Shown piece by piece: positions 23,375 through 30,760 of a stretch of 64,000 nt of DNA (positions within the stretch are counted from its first letter, which is position 1; each line of letters opens with the position of its first letter). Location: positions 1 through 64,000 of the forward strand of contig JAMCQI010000061.1 of the NCBI GenBank assembly GCA_023381515.1, read 5' to 3'. The notes below the pieces were generated by a model, which saw only the letters and a program-made list of their open reading frames with translations, searched no databases and had not been told where the DNA came from. Source of the DNA: Chloroflexota bacterium (GTDB lineage: Bacteria; Chloroflexota; Anaerolineae; UBA4142). A program made the translations under genes and the position numbers.

Positions 23375-24142
23375 ATGGGGAGGACAGCCCTCGTCACCGG
23401 TGCCGGCAAAGGCATTGGCAAAGCAATCAGTCTCGCGCTCGCGCACAAAGGAATCCGCCTGGTTCTGGTAAGTCGCACCGCCGCCGACTTGGAGCAGCTA
23501 GCCGCCACCATCCGCCTTGAGGGAGGACAAGCCGTTGCGCTTCCCTGCGATGTAACCCAGCCCGATGCCGTTGCGGCGGTTGTACAAGATGCGGCGAAAG
23601 CATTGGACCGCGTCGATATTCTCGTGAACAATGCCGGCGCAGCTGAGACTCGCAAATTCTTAAACCACGACGACCAAGTCTGGCACCGCATGCTGAATGC
23701 TAATCTGAACTCTGCTTACTATTGCTCCAAAGCAGTCGTGCCAATGATGATGGAGAACAAGTGGGGACGGATCATCAACATCGCCTCCACAGCTTCCAAA
23801 GTGGGCGGCAAGTACCTGGCCGCTTATACCGCATCCAAACACGGCGTGCTCGGTCTGACCCGCGCCCTGGCTGTCGAGCTCCTTCCGTACAACATCACCG
23901 TGAACGCCATTTGTCCCGGGTACGCCAACACGCCGATGACGGAGCGGTCCGTCGCAAATATCGTCGCCAAAACCAGGCTCTCAGAGTCGGATGCTCTCGC
24001 CGTGCTCGCCAAGACCTGCCCCCAGAACCGCCTCATCGAGCCTGAAGAGGTGGCCGCCGTCGTCGTCATGCTAGTCGATGAGAACGCCCGCGGCATCACC
24101 GGCCAAGCCATCAACGTCGATGGCGGTCTCGTCATGTTCTAA
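23375..24142 (+). CDS. SDR-family 3-hydroxyacyl-CoA dehydrogenase-like oxidoreductase
   Basis: A 255 aa classical short-chain dehydrogenase: TGAGKGIG cofactor loop, NNAGA, and the Ser-Tyr-Lys triad in STASKVGG and YTASKHG, ending INVDGGLVMF. Start at ATG 23375 behind GGAG; the frame is open to 23342. In the cluster it most likely oxidises a 3-hydroxyacyl-CoA formed after ring reduction and hydration, or reduces a ring ketone. The cofactor looks NAD(P), but specificity cannot be read by eye. Confidence 0.88.
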   Translation: MGRTALVTGAGKGIGKAISLALAHKGIRLVLVSRTAADLEQLAATIRLEGGQAVALPCDVTQPDAVAAVVQDAAKALDRVDILVNNAGAAETRKFLNHDDQVWHRMLNANLNSAYYCSKAVVPMMMENKWGRIINIASTASKVGGKYLAAYTASKHGVLGLTRALAVELLPYNITVNAICPGYANTPMTERSVANIVAKTRLSESDALAVLAKTCPQNRLIEPEEVAAVVVMLVDENARGITGQAINVDGGLVMF

Positions 24143-24145
24143 TTT

Positions 24146-24240
24146 CAGATTGCAGATTGGAAATTGTGGATTTACGACCGAGGGCTGCCGCATGCGTCCA
24201 GAGCTACAATATTTGAAATCCGCAATCTCAGATCTGCAAT
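24146..24240. repeat. imperfect inverted repeat between the SDR and hydratase genes
   Basis: The arm at 24146-24173 is the near reverse complement of 24216-24240 (AAATCC-CAAT-TC--ATCTGCAAT shared). The left arm begins 4 bases after the SDR stop. A similar pyrimidine/purine-biased simple motif occurs upstream of nuoK (35529-35560), suggesting a dispersed short repeat. Confidence 0.5.
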
Positions 24241-24253
24241 GGAGGAGTCTCCC

Positions 24254-25042
24254 GTGTATGATTTTGGCTACGAGATCCACGACGCAGTCGCTACCATCAC
24301 GCTAAACCGCCCGGATGTGCTGAATGCGTTGACGCTCGAAACCTATGCCCAATTGCGGGATCTATTCGCCGAGTTGGGATCGAAAGACGACGTGCAAGCC
24401 GTCGTCATCACCGGAACCGGACGGGCCTTTTGCTCCGGCGGCGATGTCCACAGGATCATTGGGGAGGTGCTTGACCGTGACATGCGGGAGCATCTCGAGT
24501 TTTGTCGAATGACGGGCCATCTCGTGCGCAACATGCGCATGCTTTCCAAGCCGATTGTCGCGGCCATCAATGGACTCGCAGCCGGGGCGGGCGCCGTTAT
24601 CGCGCTGGCTTCGGATTTGCGCATCATGGCCGAAGATGCCAAATTCGCATTCCTTTTTACGCGCGTCGGTCTCACCGGCGCGGATATGGGGGCTGCCTTT
24701 TTGCTTCCCCGCATCGTCGGGCAGGGGCGCGCCCTCGAGTTGCTCATGTTGGGCGATGATGTGGATGCCAGGCGCGCCGAGCAAATTGGCCTCGTCAACC
24801 GGATTGTACCCAAAGCTCAGGTATTGCCCCTTGCGCAGGAATGGGCCGCCCGCCTCGCCCACGGGCCGACCCTTTCGACAGGATTGACAAAGATCCAGGT
24901 AGATAATGAATGGGGGATGGACATCGCCTCCGCGGTCGAATCCGAGGCGCAGGCGCAGGCGCTCATGATGATGGGGCAGGACCACCGCGCATTCTATGAA
25001 GCGTTTAAGGAAAGACGCAGGCCCGAATTCAAGGGACGGTAG
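24254..25042 (+). CDS. enoyl-CoA hydratase/isomerase family protein
   Basis: A 262 aa crotonase-fold enzyme: VVITGTGRAFCSGGDVHR gives the oxyanion-hole region, INGLAAGAGAVIALASDLR the second one, followed by GLTGADMGAAFLLPR. The two catalytic Glu of canonical hydratases are not both present (Gly/Asp around GADMG), so an isomerase or ring hydrolase/hydratase reaction is possible. GGAGGAG (24241-24247) places the start at GTG 24254; ATG 24239 is possible. Probably acts on a cyclic or ring-opened acyl-CoA of the anthranilate pathway. Confidence 0.86.
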   Translation: MYDFGYEIHDAVATITLNRPDVLNALTLETYAQLRDLFAELGSKDDVQAVVITGTGRAFCSGGDVHRIIGEVLDRDMREHLEFCRMTGHLVRNMRMLSKPIVAAINGLAAGAGAVIALASDLRIMAEDAKFAFLFTRVGLTGADMGAAFLLPRIVGQGRALELLMLGDDVDARRAEQIGLVNRIVPKAQVLPLAQEWAARLAHGPTLSTGLTKIQVDNEWGMDIASAVESEAQAQALMMMGQDHRAFYEAFKERRRPEFKGR

Positions 25043-25051
25043 CAGACAATC

Positions 25052-25456
25052 ATGGACAAACAAATCCTCAATCCCGAAGCGCTCGTCAAACCGGCCGGTT
25101 ACTCGCACGGTGTATTGACGCGCGGTGGTCGACTCCTCTTCCTCGCAGGACAGCCTGCTTCCGACGTCAATGGCAAGATCGTTTCACCGGGCGACATCGC
25201 GGCGCAGTTTACCCAGTCATTTGCCAACCTCAAAACAGTCGTGGAGGACGCAGGCGGCGCGATGACCGACATCGTCAAGCTGACCTTGTACGTCACCGAT
25301 AAGGAGGCCTACCTGGCCAACTTGAGGCCGATCGGGGGCGCCTATCGTACCTTTTTCGGCCGCTACTATCCCGCGATGACCCTCGTCGAGGTCAAGAGTC
25401 TCTTCGACGCTGAGGCGCTCGTCGAGATCGACGGCATCGCCGTCCTGCCTGACTAG
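25052..25456 (+). CDS. RidA-family protein (Rid subfamily lacking the key Arg)
   Basis: A 134 aa YjgF/YER057c/UK114 protein, normally a trimer. Seen: LFLAGQPASD, the helix AAQFTQSFANLKTVVEDAG, and VEVKSLFDAEALVEIDGIAV. The arginine that binds the carboxylate of the imine in RidA (as in PARS) is replaced: PAMTLVEV. So it is not a canonical 2-iminopropanoate deaminase. RidA-like proteins often accompany amino-aromatic degradation (for example 2-aminomuconate deaminase), so here it may remove or protect an enamine formed after ring reduction. Nine bases separate it from the hydratase gene. Confidence 0.85.
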   Translation: MDKQILNPEALVKPAGYSHGVLTRGGRLLFLAGQPASDVNGKIVSPGDIAAQFTQSFANLKTVVEDAGGAMTDIVKLTLYVTDKEAYLANLRPIGGAYRTFFGRYYPAMTLVEVKSLFDAEALVEIDGIAVLPD

Positions 25457-25551
25457 ACAGCCAAGAGAATCGATCAAGGTTTCGTTTTCTTCCAGTGCTC
25501 GTCAACCTGCAACGGGTTGACCCGTCCGGCCAAGTCCTCAGAGTATATAAA

Positions 25552-26700
25552 ATGGATTTTACCTATAGCCCGGCACAACTAGACGTTCAAGCCCGTGCCC
25601 GCGACTTTGCGCAAACACAGCTCGCTCCCCTCGCCCGCGAGATGGATGAGCAAGGTCGTATGCGCCCCGAGCTCATCCGCGAAATTGCCCGGCTTGGGTT
25701 TCTCGCGGGCCCCATCCCTCAAGAGTATGGTGGCGGCGGCTGGGACACGGTTTCCCTCGCGCTTTGCTACGAAGAACTCGGGCGGGCGGACTCATCCCTG
25801 CGTGGTCTCATGACAGTGCACACCAGTCTCGTTTCCGAGTGCATTCTGCAATGGGGAAACGAGGATCAAAAGCGAAGCTTGCTCAAGTCGCTCGCGCGCG
25901 GAGAAATGATCGGTTGCTACTGTCTCACCGAGCCGAACGCCGGGTCGGATGCGGCGGCCATGGAAAGCACGGCTCGGCTCGAAGGGGATGATTACGTAAT
26001 CGACGGCGAAAAGATCTGGATCACCAACGGTAACATTGCGGATGTCGCGATTGTATTTGCGAATGCCGAGCCGGGCCTGAAACACAAAGGCATTTGCGCT
26101 TTCCTCGTCCCGACCAACACGCCCGGTTTTGAGCGCGACAAGATGAGTGGCAAGGAGCTGGGGCATCGGGCTGCAGATCACGCCCACATCCGTTTCAAGG
26201 AGATGCGCGTTCCGCGGACGGCCCTGTTGGGTCCACAAGGTGGCGGTTTCAAGGTCGCCATGTCGGCTCTAGACCATGGGAGGTTGGGAGTGGCATCCGG
26301 CGCCATCGGGGTCGGCCAGGCCTGCCTCGATGCCTGCGTCGAGTTTGCCAAGGCACGAAGGCAATTTGGACAGCGGATAGGTAATTTCGAAATGATTCAG
26401 AGCGCTCTGGCGGAGATGGCGGCGGAGTTGGATGCCGCACGTTTGCTCGTCTATCGTGCGGCGTGGCTTCATGATCAGGGCGCAAAAGCGACCAAAGAAA
26501 CCTCGATGGCCAAATTCTTCGCGGTCCGTGCCGCGGTCAAAGCGGCAAACGAGGCTGTCTTGATTCATGGCGGGCGCGGTTACTCGAACGAGTACCCGGT
26601 CGAGCGCTACTTGCGCGACATCAAGGGCTTGGAGATTTACGAGGGGACTGCGCACATCCAGAGACTCGTCATTGCCCGAGAATTGCTCGGGCGTGAGTAG
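25552..26700 (+). CDS. acyl-CoA dehydrogenase (glutaryl-CoA/benzylsuccinyl type family)
   Basis: A 382 aa FAD enzyme: CYCLTEPNAGSD (flavin-binding), WITNG, QSALAEMAAELDAARLL and IHGGRGYSNEYPVERYLRD. The C-terminal catalytic base Glu is in LEIYEGTAHIQR. The conserved N-terminus starts at MDFTYSP, ATG 25552. The frame is open from 25495, but that portion has no family similarity. No ribosome binding site is visible. It would dehydrogenate an alicyclic or dicarboxylic acyl-CoA; pimeloyl/glutaryl-type intermediates are likely, though not provable here. Confidence 0.9.
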   Translation: MDFTYSPAQLDVQARARDFAQTQLAPLAREMDEQGRMRPELIREIARLGFLAGPIPQEYGGGGWDTVSLALCYEELGRADSSLRGLMTVHTSLVSECILQWGNEDQKRSLLKSLARGEMIGCYCLTEPNAGSDAAAMESTARLEGDDYVIDGEKIWITNGNIADVAIVFANAEPGLKHKGICAFLVPTNTPGFERDKMSGKELGHRAADHAHIRFKEMRVPRTALLGPQGGGFKVAMSALDHGRLGVASGAIGVGQACLDACVEFAKARRQFGQRIGNFEMIQSALAEMAAELDAARLLVYRAAWLHDQGAKATKETSMAKFFAVRAAVKAANEAVLIHGGRGYSNEYPVERYLRDIKGLEIYEGTAHIQRLVIARELLGRE

Positions 26701-26722
26701 AGAGTGAGGAGGACGTACTTCA

Positions 26723-28288
26723 ATGAGAGCAGCAGATATACCATTACACTATAACGCCGTCGACATACTGGAGCGTAATCTCGGCGCGCGCTCGGACAAG
26801 GTGGCACTCTACACCGCCGCGCGCGAACTGACTTTTCGACAGGTGTCAAATGAGGTGAATCAAGTCGGCAACGCGCTCAAAAAAATGGGTCTCCGGCCTG
26901 GAGAGACGGTCGGGATTCTCTTGCCGGATTCGGCCGATTTTGTGACCACCTTTTTTGCCTCTTTCAAGATCGGCGCCGTCGCCGTGAGTATGAACACTCT
27001 TCTGACTCCGCCGGAGCATGCCTTTGTCCTACGCGATGCCCGCGTGCGTGTCCTGGTGGTCCACAAATCGCTCGTGCCCCAATTAGAGTCGGTTCGCGAC
27101 AGTGTCGGATATTTACAGCATGTAATCGTCGTCGATGGAACGGGCCGGCCGGCGGATCCGAGTTATCAGGAATGGATCAAGAACGAGTCCACCGAGCTCA
27201 ACGCCGCGGATACGCATCGAGACGATTTCTGCTCTCTGAACTATTCGAGCGGAACAACTGGTGAACCGAAAGGCATCTTTCACTCACACAAGGACTATCC
27301 TCTCACGTCGCAGCTGTGGGGTGTGGACGTGCTCGGCCTGCGCGAGAACGATCGCACCTTCGCCTCCGCCAAGCTCTTTTTCACCTTCGGGACCGGCGGC
27401 AATCTGATCTTCCCCTGGTATGTGGGCGCAAGCATCGTTCTCTTCGCGGGCCCCCCTCGAATTCCGACCAATCTCCTCGAGGTGATTGACCGGTTCAAAC
27501 CGACCATCTTCTATAATGCTCCAACGAGCTATGCCGCCATGCTCGCTGTACCAGATTTCAAGAACAGGTACGACCTTTCGTCTTTGCGACTGTGTGCCTC
27601 CGCGGGTGAAGCTTTGCCCGCCCCCATATGGCATGCCTGGAAAGAAGCGACCGGGCTGGATATCATCGACGGGATTGGCTCAACCGAGAACTATCACATC
27701 TTCATCTCAAATCGCCCCGGCGACATCCGGCCGGGCAGCACGGGCAAGCCCGTGCCGGGATACGAGGTCAAGCTGGTAGACGAGGAAGGCAAAGAGGTCG
27801 CCAAGGGAGAGATCGGGAACCTGCTGGTCAAGAGCGAGACGGCTGCCCAGTTCTACCTGCATCAGTACGCTAACAGCCAGCGCACTTTCCTCGGCGAATG
27901 GCTCTTCACTGGCGACAAGTACTATGAGGATAAGGACGGTTACTTTTGGCATGCCGGTCGCTCGGATGACATGATGAAAGTCGGTGGCATCTGGGTCTCG
28001 CCGGTTGAAGTCGAGAGCACACTCATCAGCCATCCCGCCGTGCTCGAGTGCGCCGTTGTGGCACAGGCCGACAATGCGAATCTGATCAAACCCAAGGCCT
28101 TTGTGGTTCTCAAGGAGGGTTACGCCCCGTCCCAAGAGCTGTCCGCAGAATTGACCAAATACTGCCGGGAAAAGATGGCCGAGTACAAGCGGCCGCGGTG
28201 GATCGAGTTCGTCCCCGAATTACCCAAGACGGCCACCGGCAAAATACAGCGCTTCCGCATGCGCCAACCGACAGAGACGCCTAGCTGA
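26723..28288 (+). CDS. benzoate-CoA ligase family protein, predicted anthranilate-CoA ligase
   Basis: A 521 aa ANL-superfamily enzyme. P-loop YSSGTTGEPKG, GIGSTENYHIF (A5), GEWLFTGDKY (A7), HAGRSDDMMKVGG (A8) and the C-terminal catalytic lysine in KTATGKIQRF. Overall it fits the benzoate/2-aminobenzoate-CoA ligase family (PLHYNAVDILERNL near the N-terminus is typical). With kynureninase upstream, anthranilate is the expected substrate, giving anthraniloyl-CoA for the fused monooxygenase. ATG 26723 lies 22 bp after the dehydrogenase stop, with GAGGA upstream. Confidence 0.9.
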   Translation: MRAADIPLHYNAVDILERNLGARSDKVALYTAARELTFRQVSNEVNQVGNALKKMGLRPGETVGILLPDSADFVTTFFASFKIGAVAVSMNTLLTPPEHAFVLRDARVRVLVVHKSLVPQLESVRDSVGYLQHVIVVDGTGRPADPSYQEWIKNESTELNAADTHRDDFCSLNYSSGTTGEPKGIFHSHKDYPLTSQLWGVDVLGLRENDRTFASAKLFFTFGTGGNLIFPWYVGASIVLFAGPPRIPTNLLEVIDRFKPTIFYNAPTSYAAMLAVPDFKNRYDLSSLRLCASAGEALPAPIWHAWKEATGLDIIDGIGSTENYHIFISNRPGDIRPGSTGKPVPGYEVKLVDEEGKEVAKGEIGNLLVKSETAAQFYLHQYANSQRTFLGEWLFTGDKYYEDKDGYFWHAGRSDDMMKVGGIWVSPVEVESTLISHPAVLECAVVAQADNANLIKPKAFVVLKEGYAPSQELSAELTKYCREKMAEYKRPRWIEFVPELPKTATGKIQRFRMRQPTETPS

Positions 28289-28663
28289 ATCCCCTCTCCC
28301 CTAATCGAGTGAACTTTTCGGTTGGGGCCGTAGATCCCCGAAATCGAAGATCCCCGAAGCGGAGCAGGGGGGACGAAGTGGAGGGGGGAGAGGGTAGGGT
28401 CGCTAGACCCCGCGACGCTGGCGAGGCCGGTTTCGCTACGGGTTGCACCGAATTCACACTTGCCACGTGATCCGCGGGCGTTGCGGTGTCCCTAAACCCC
28501 GCGTACTTTGCGGTGTGAGGGAGAACAGGGTAGTGCCAGCATTTCTGTCCGCCCCCGAACCTCCCCTATCGAAGAGGGGGCAACTGCTGATGAGCAGTTG
28601 CCTTTCGCGGCTTGCGCTGCCTTTCGTGGATTTTGTGTTCCAAACACCCTCGCCGCGTCTCGG
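28289..28663 (+). repeat. repeat-rich intergenic region with terminator-like hairpin
   Basis: No gene. At 28290-28400, C-rich and G-rich arms (CCCTCTCCCC ... GGGGGAGAGGG) form a long imperfect palindrome that contains the direct repeat GATCCCCGAA twice. At 28588-28609 a 9 bp stem (GCAACTGCT / AGCAGTTGC) followed by CTTTC probably ends the tryptophan cluster transcript. Confidence 0.5.
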
Positions 28664-28692
28664 TTGCCCCTCTACCAGATTCGTGGTACACT
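28664..28692 (+). promoter_or_regulatory. promoter of the alpha/beta hydrolase gene
   Basis: TTGCCC (28664-28669) and TACACT (28687-28692), 17 bp apart; transcription start near 28699, giving a 220 nt structured leader. Confidence 0.6.
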
Positions 28693-28698
28693 AACGGC

Positions 28699-28918
28699 AT
28701 TGCGGCTAGTCAGCTGTCCAGGTCTTGGTTCGCTCGAAAGGATGAGCGAGTAGATGGCGTCTCGGATTCCCGTCCACCAAGCTAGACGCGTTTCGAGGAT
28801 ACGAAAAGCACCTGTCAATCAGCGCGTTTGCCTCAAATGGAGGCCTGCGCGCGCGGAGCGACAGGTGCTTTGCTTTGAGACGCCTCGAGGGCGTAAAAGT
28901 TGAAAGGAGGAATCATCT
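28699..28918 (+). promoter_or_regulatory. structured leader, riboswitch-like, unknown class
   Basis: A 5' domain has an outer stem CTTGGT / ACCAAG (28723 and 28775 regions) enclosing the hairpin TCGCTC-GAAAGGAT-GAGCGA. GGCGTCTC near 28753 can pair with AGACGC at 28781 (pseudoknot-like) or with GAGACGCC at about 28876. A long terminator-type hairpin follows: stem AAAGCACCTGTC (28805-28816) / GACAGGTGCTTT (28860-28871), then GCTTTG. The gene's AAAGGAGG site comes right after. This is the layout of a riboswitch with expression platform. I could not match it to a known class. Confidence 0.5.
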
Positions 28919-29704
28919 ATGCCCAAGCTGCGCACAAACAACATCGATCTCTATTATGAGGCGAACGGCACGGGTCAGCCGCTCTTGTTCATCAACGGGC
29001 TTGGATCGAGCACCCGAGATTGGGAATTCCAGGTCGAAGAATTCTGCAAGACCTATCGAGTGATCACTTGCGATCTTCGGGGTCAGGGCAAATCGGATGC
29101 GCCCGAGGGCCCGTACACAATTCCCATGTTCGCATCGGATATCGTCGGCTTGCTCAAGGGTCTGGGAGAGGAATCGGCTCACATCGTCGGCATCTCGCTC
29201 GGCGGCGGCATCGCTTTTCAATTAGCGCTCGATGCCCCGGCCATGGTTAGGACTCTAGTCATTGTCAACAGCGGCCCAATGCTGACAGCGCCCGGCGGCG
29301 ATGCGCAAAAAGAGGTCGATTCGCGAGTTGCCATCGTGAAGCAAAAAGGGATGCGCGCAATGGGCCAGGTCCTTGCCCCGGCCCTGTTCCCCAAACCGGA
29401 GCACGCTTCTTTGCGCGAGGCTTTTGTCGAACGTTGGGCCGAGAACGACCCCCGCGCCTACATCGATTCGCTCCTTTCCATGGTCGGCTGGAATGTCCTC
29501 AGTCAGATCAACTCCATTCGCTGCCCGACACTTGTCGTCTCCTCCGACCAGGATTATTCCCCGGTAGCGCTCAAGGAAGCGTACGTCAAGCTCATGCCGA
29601 ATGCCGAGCTAGCTGTCATACCGGATGCCCACCATGCGGTCCCCATGGAACAGCCGGAGGCGTTCAATGCGACCTTGAGGCAATTCCTTGCCAAGCATAG
29701 CTGA
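28919..29704 (+). CDS. alpha/beta-fold hydrolase
   Basis: A 261 aa protein of the 3-oxoadipate enol-lactonase/haloperoxidase-like group. Oxyanion region NGLGSSTRDW, nucleophile elbow GISLGGG with the catalytic Ser, acid in SSDQDYSP and His in DAHHAVPME. Strong AAAGGAGG site 7 nt before the ATG. It lies downstream of the tryptophan cluster but has its own promoter and leader. It could act on a CoA-thioester, lactone or formamide of the pathway (the eukaryotic kynurenine formamidase has this fold), or be unrelated. Confidence 0.85.
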   Translation: MPKLRTNNIDLYYEANGTGQPLLFINGLGSSTRDWEFQVEEFCKTYRVITCDLRGQGKSDAPEGPYTIPMFASDIVGLLKGLGEESAHIVGISLGGGIAFQLALDAPAMVRTLVIVNSGPMLTAPGGDAQKEVDSRVAIVKQKGMRAMGQVLAPALFPKPEHASLREAFVERWAENDPRAYIDSLLSMVGWNVLSQINSIRCPTLVVSSDQDYSPVALKEAYVKLMPNAELAVIPDAHHAVPMEQPEAFNATLRQFLAKHS

Positions 29705-29726
29705 TATTCGCAGATTATGGGTGAGG

Positions 29727-29752
29727 TGATATCCCTTGAGAAGCCTCACCCG
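29727..29752 (+). terminator. possible terminator hairpin after the alpha/beta hydrolase
   Basis: Perfect 8 bp stem GGGTGAGG / CCTCACCC with a loop of about 13 nt, 23 bases after the stop codon. No T-run follows, so it may be a 3' stabiliser rather than an intrinsic terminator. Confidence 0.4.
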
Positions 29753-29779
29753 TTACCAATCGACTTTCAGCTGTTCAAG

Positions 29780-29969
29780 CGCGGGCACGCGGCCACCGAC
29801 AAGCGGCTCCGTTACATTGACCTGACCGCTGCGATTCTCGGTCCCGACGGCATGGCCCGATCGGGCATTGTATCGTTTCGATGGCCCGCATCCCAACAAA
29901 AAGGGCTATGCCAGGTGGACGGCCATCATCAAGCCGGTTCTACTTGCGGATTTGATGCATTCATCGTGA
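29780..29969 (+). pseudogene. remnant of an SGNH/GDSL hydrolase, C-terminal end, frameshifted
   Basis: One frame reads KRLRYIDLTAAILGPDG, and after a shift near 29870-29880 a second frame reads YRFDGPHPNKKGYARWTAI and ends at TGA 29967-29969. The second piece is the catalytic Asp-x-x-His block and C-terminus of SGNH-fold esterases. The N-terminal nucleophile (GDS) block is missing. It is a decayed gene fragment between the alpha/beta hydrolase and the coiled-coil gene. The rest of 29705-30212 shows no other gene. Confidence 0.6.
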
Positions 29970-30139
29970 TTTGATGGGGAAACTCGGCCCGGTCCTCGCC
30001 GGTCCGTCACTCGCATCCCCACATCGACGAAATAATCGCCATCCGCCAGCCTCACAGCTAACGAGTTTCAGGTCCCTGGACTACGCGATCTCTACTGCCT
30101 TCTCCGAGCGAAGCGGAGACCCCGTGGACAATGCGGGGT

Positions 30140-30230
30140 GCCTTCTCCCTACTGCTTTCTGCTTTCTCTCCCCTGCCCCTCTTCCGCCTTCATCCTTCAT
30201 CCCTCATCCTTTTCACCGCACTCCCGCCGA
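30140..30230. repeat. pyrimidine-rich simple repeat
   Basis: A tract built of CTTTCTGCTTTCTC and CTTCATCCTTCATCCCTCATCC units at the 3' flank of the minus-strand coiled-coil gene. Such tracts recur between genes in some bacterial genomes. No coding capacity is evident. Confidence 0.45.
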
Positions 30231-30704
30231 CATGCGCTCCGCGCGGGCCTTGACGTGTTCGATCTCCGCCAACGCCGCATTCAACCTGCGTTCGTAATCC
30301 TCCGTCGTCCTCTTCAATTGCGACTTGAGGTTCTCGTTCTCTTGCTTCATCGCGCCGACTTGCTGCTCTGCCCCATGGGCGATCCGTCCCACTTCCGCCT
30401 TCTGCGCTTCGTTCTCTCGGAGCAAGGACTCTATCTGGTCCGTGTTCTCCTTCAAGCTGTGCGCCATCTCGGCCTTATGGCTCTCGCTCTCCTGGAGGGC
30501 AACCTCTTGTCGGCGAGCAATGCCCGCGTACTCGTCTTTCAGACGAGCGAGCTCTGCTTCGATCTTCTTGTTCTCTCCGACCGCGAATTCAAGCTGCTGT
30601 TCAATGCCGGATGGAACCGAGGAAATGGTCAGCCAGCCCAAGGAGAGCTGGCCGCGCTTTAAGTAGAATCCGCCAAAACGTGCGATCGCGATCAATATCC
30701 CCAT
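30213..30704 (-). CDS. coiled-coil protein of unknown function
   Basis: About 163 aa from ATG 30704 (the frame is open to 30725). A short hydrophobic N-terminal stretch (MGILIAIARFGGFYLKRG) is followed by some 110 residues of almost uninterrupted heptad coiled coil rich in Glu, Lys, Gln and Ala. No enzymatic motif. Codon use looks genuine, but I do not recognise a family. It may be a peripheral membrane scaffold. It lies 57 bp downstream of the GT1 gene on the same strand and may share its transcript. Confidence 0.55.
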   Translation of the reverse strand: MGILIAIARFGGFYLKRGQLSLGWLTISSVPSGIEQQLEFAVGENKKIEAELARLKDEYAGIARRQEVALQESESHKAEMAHSLKENTDQIESLLRENEAQKAEVGRIAHGAEQQVGAMKQENENLKSQLKRTTEDYERRLNAALAEIEHVKARAERMSAGVR

Positions 30705-30760
30705 CTCGGCCCTCCTTCGCTTCAAGCCTCGTCATCTCCATCATTTTCATCTACATTACG

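Noticed and set aside
29717..29974. 85-codon frame as an intact gene
   Set aside because: Only its middle resembles SGNH hydrolase, and the homology continues in another frame, so it is a pseudogene piece.
30138..30662. 174-codon plus-strand frame
   Set aside because: It is the antisense of a clear heptad coiled-coil gene and part of a simple-sequence tract.
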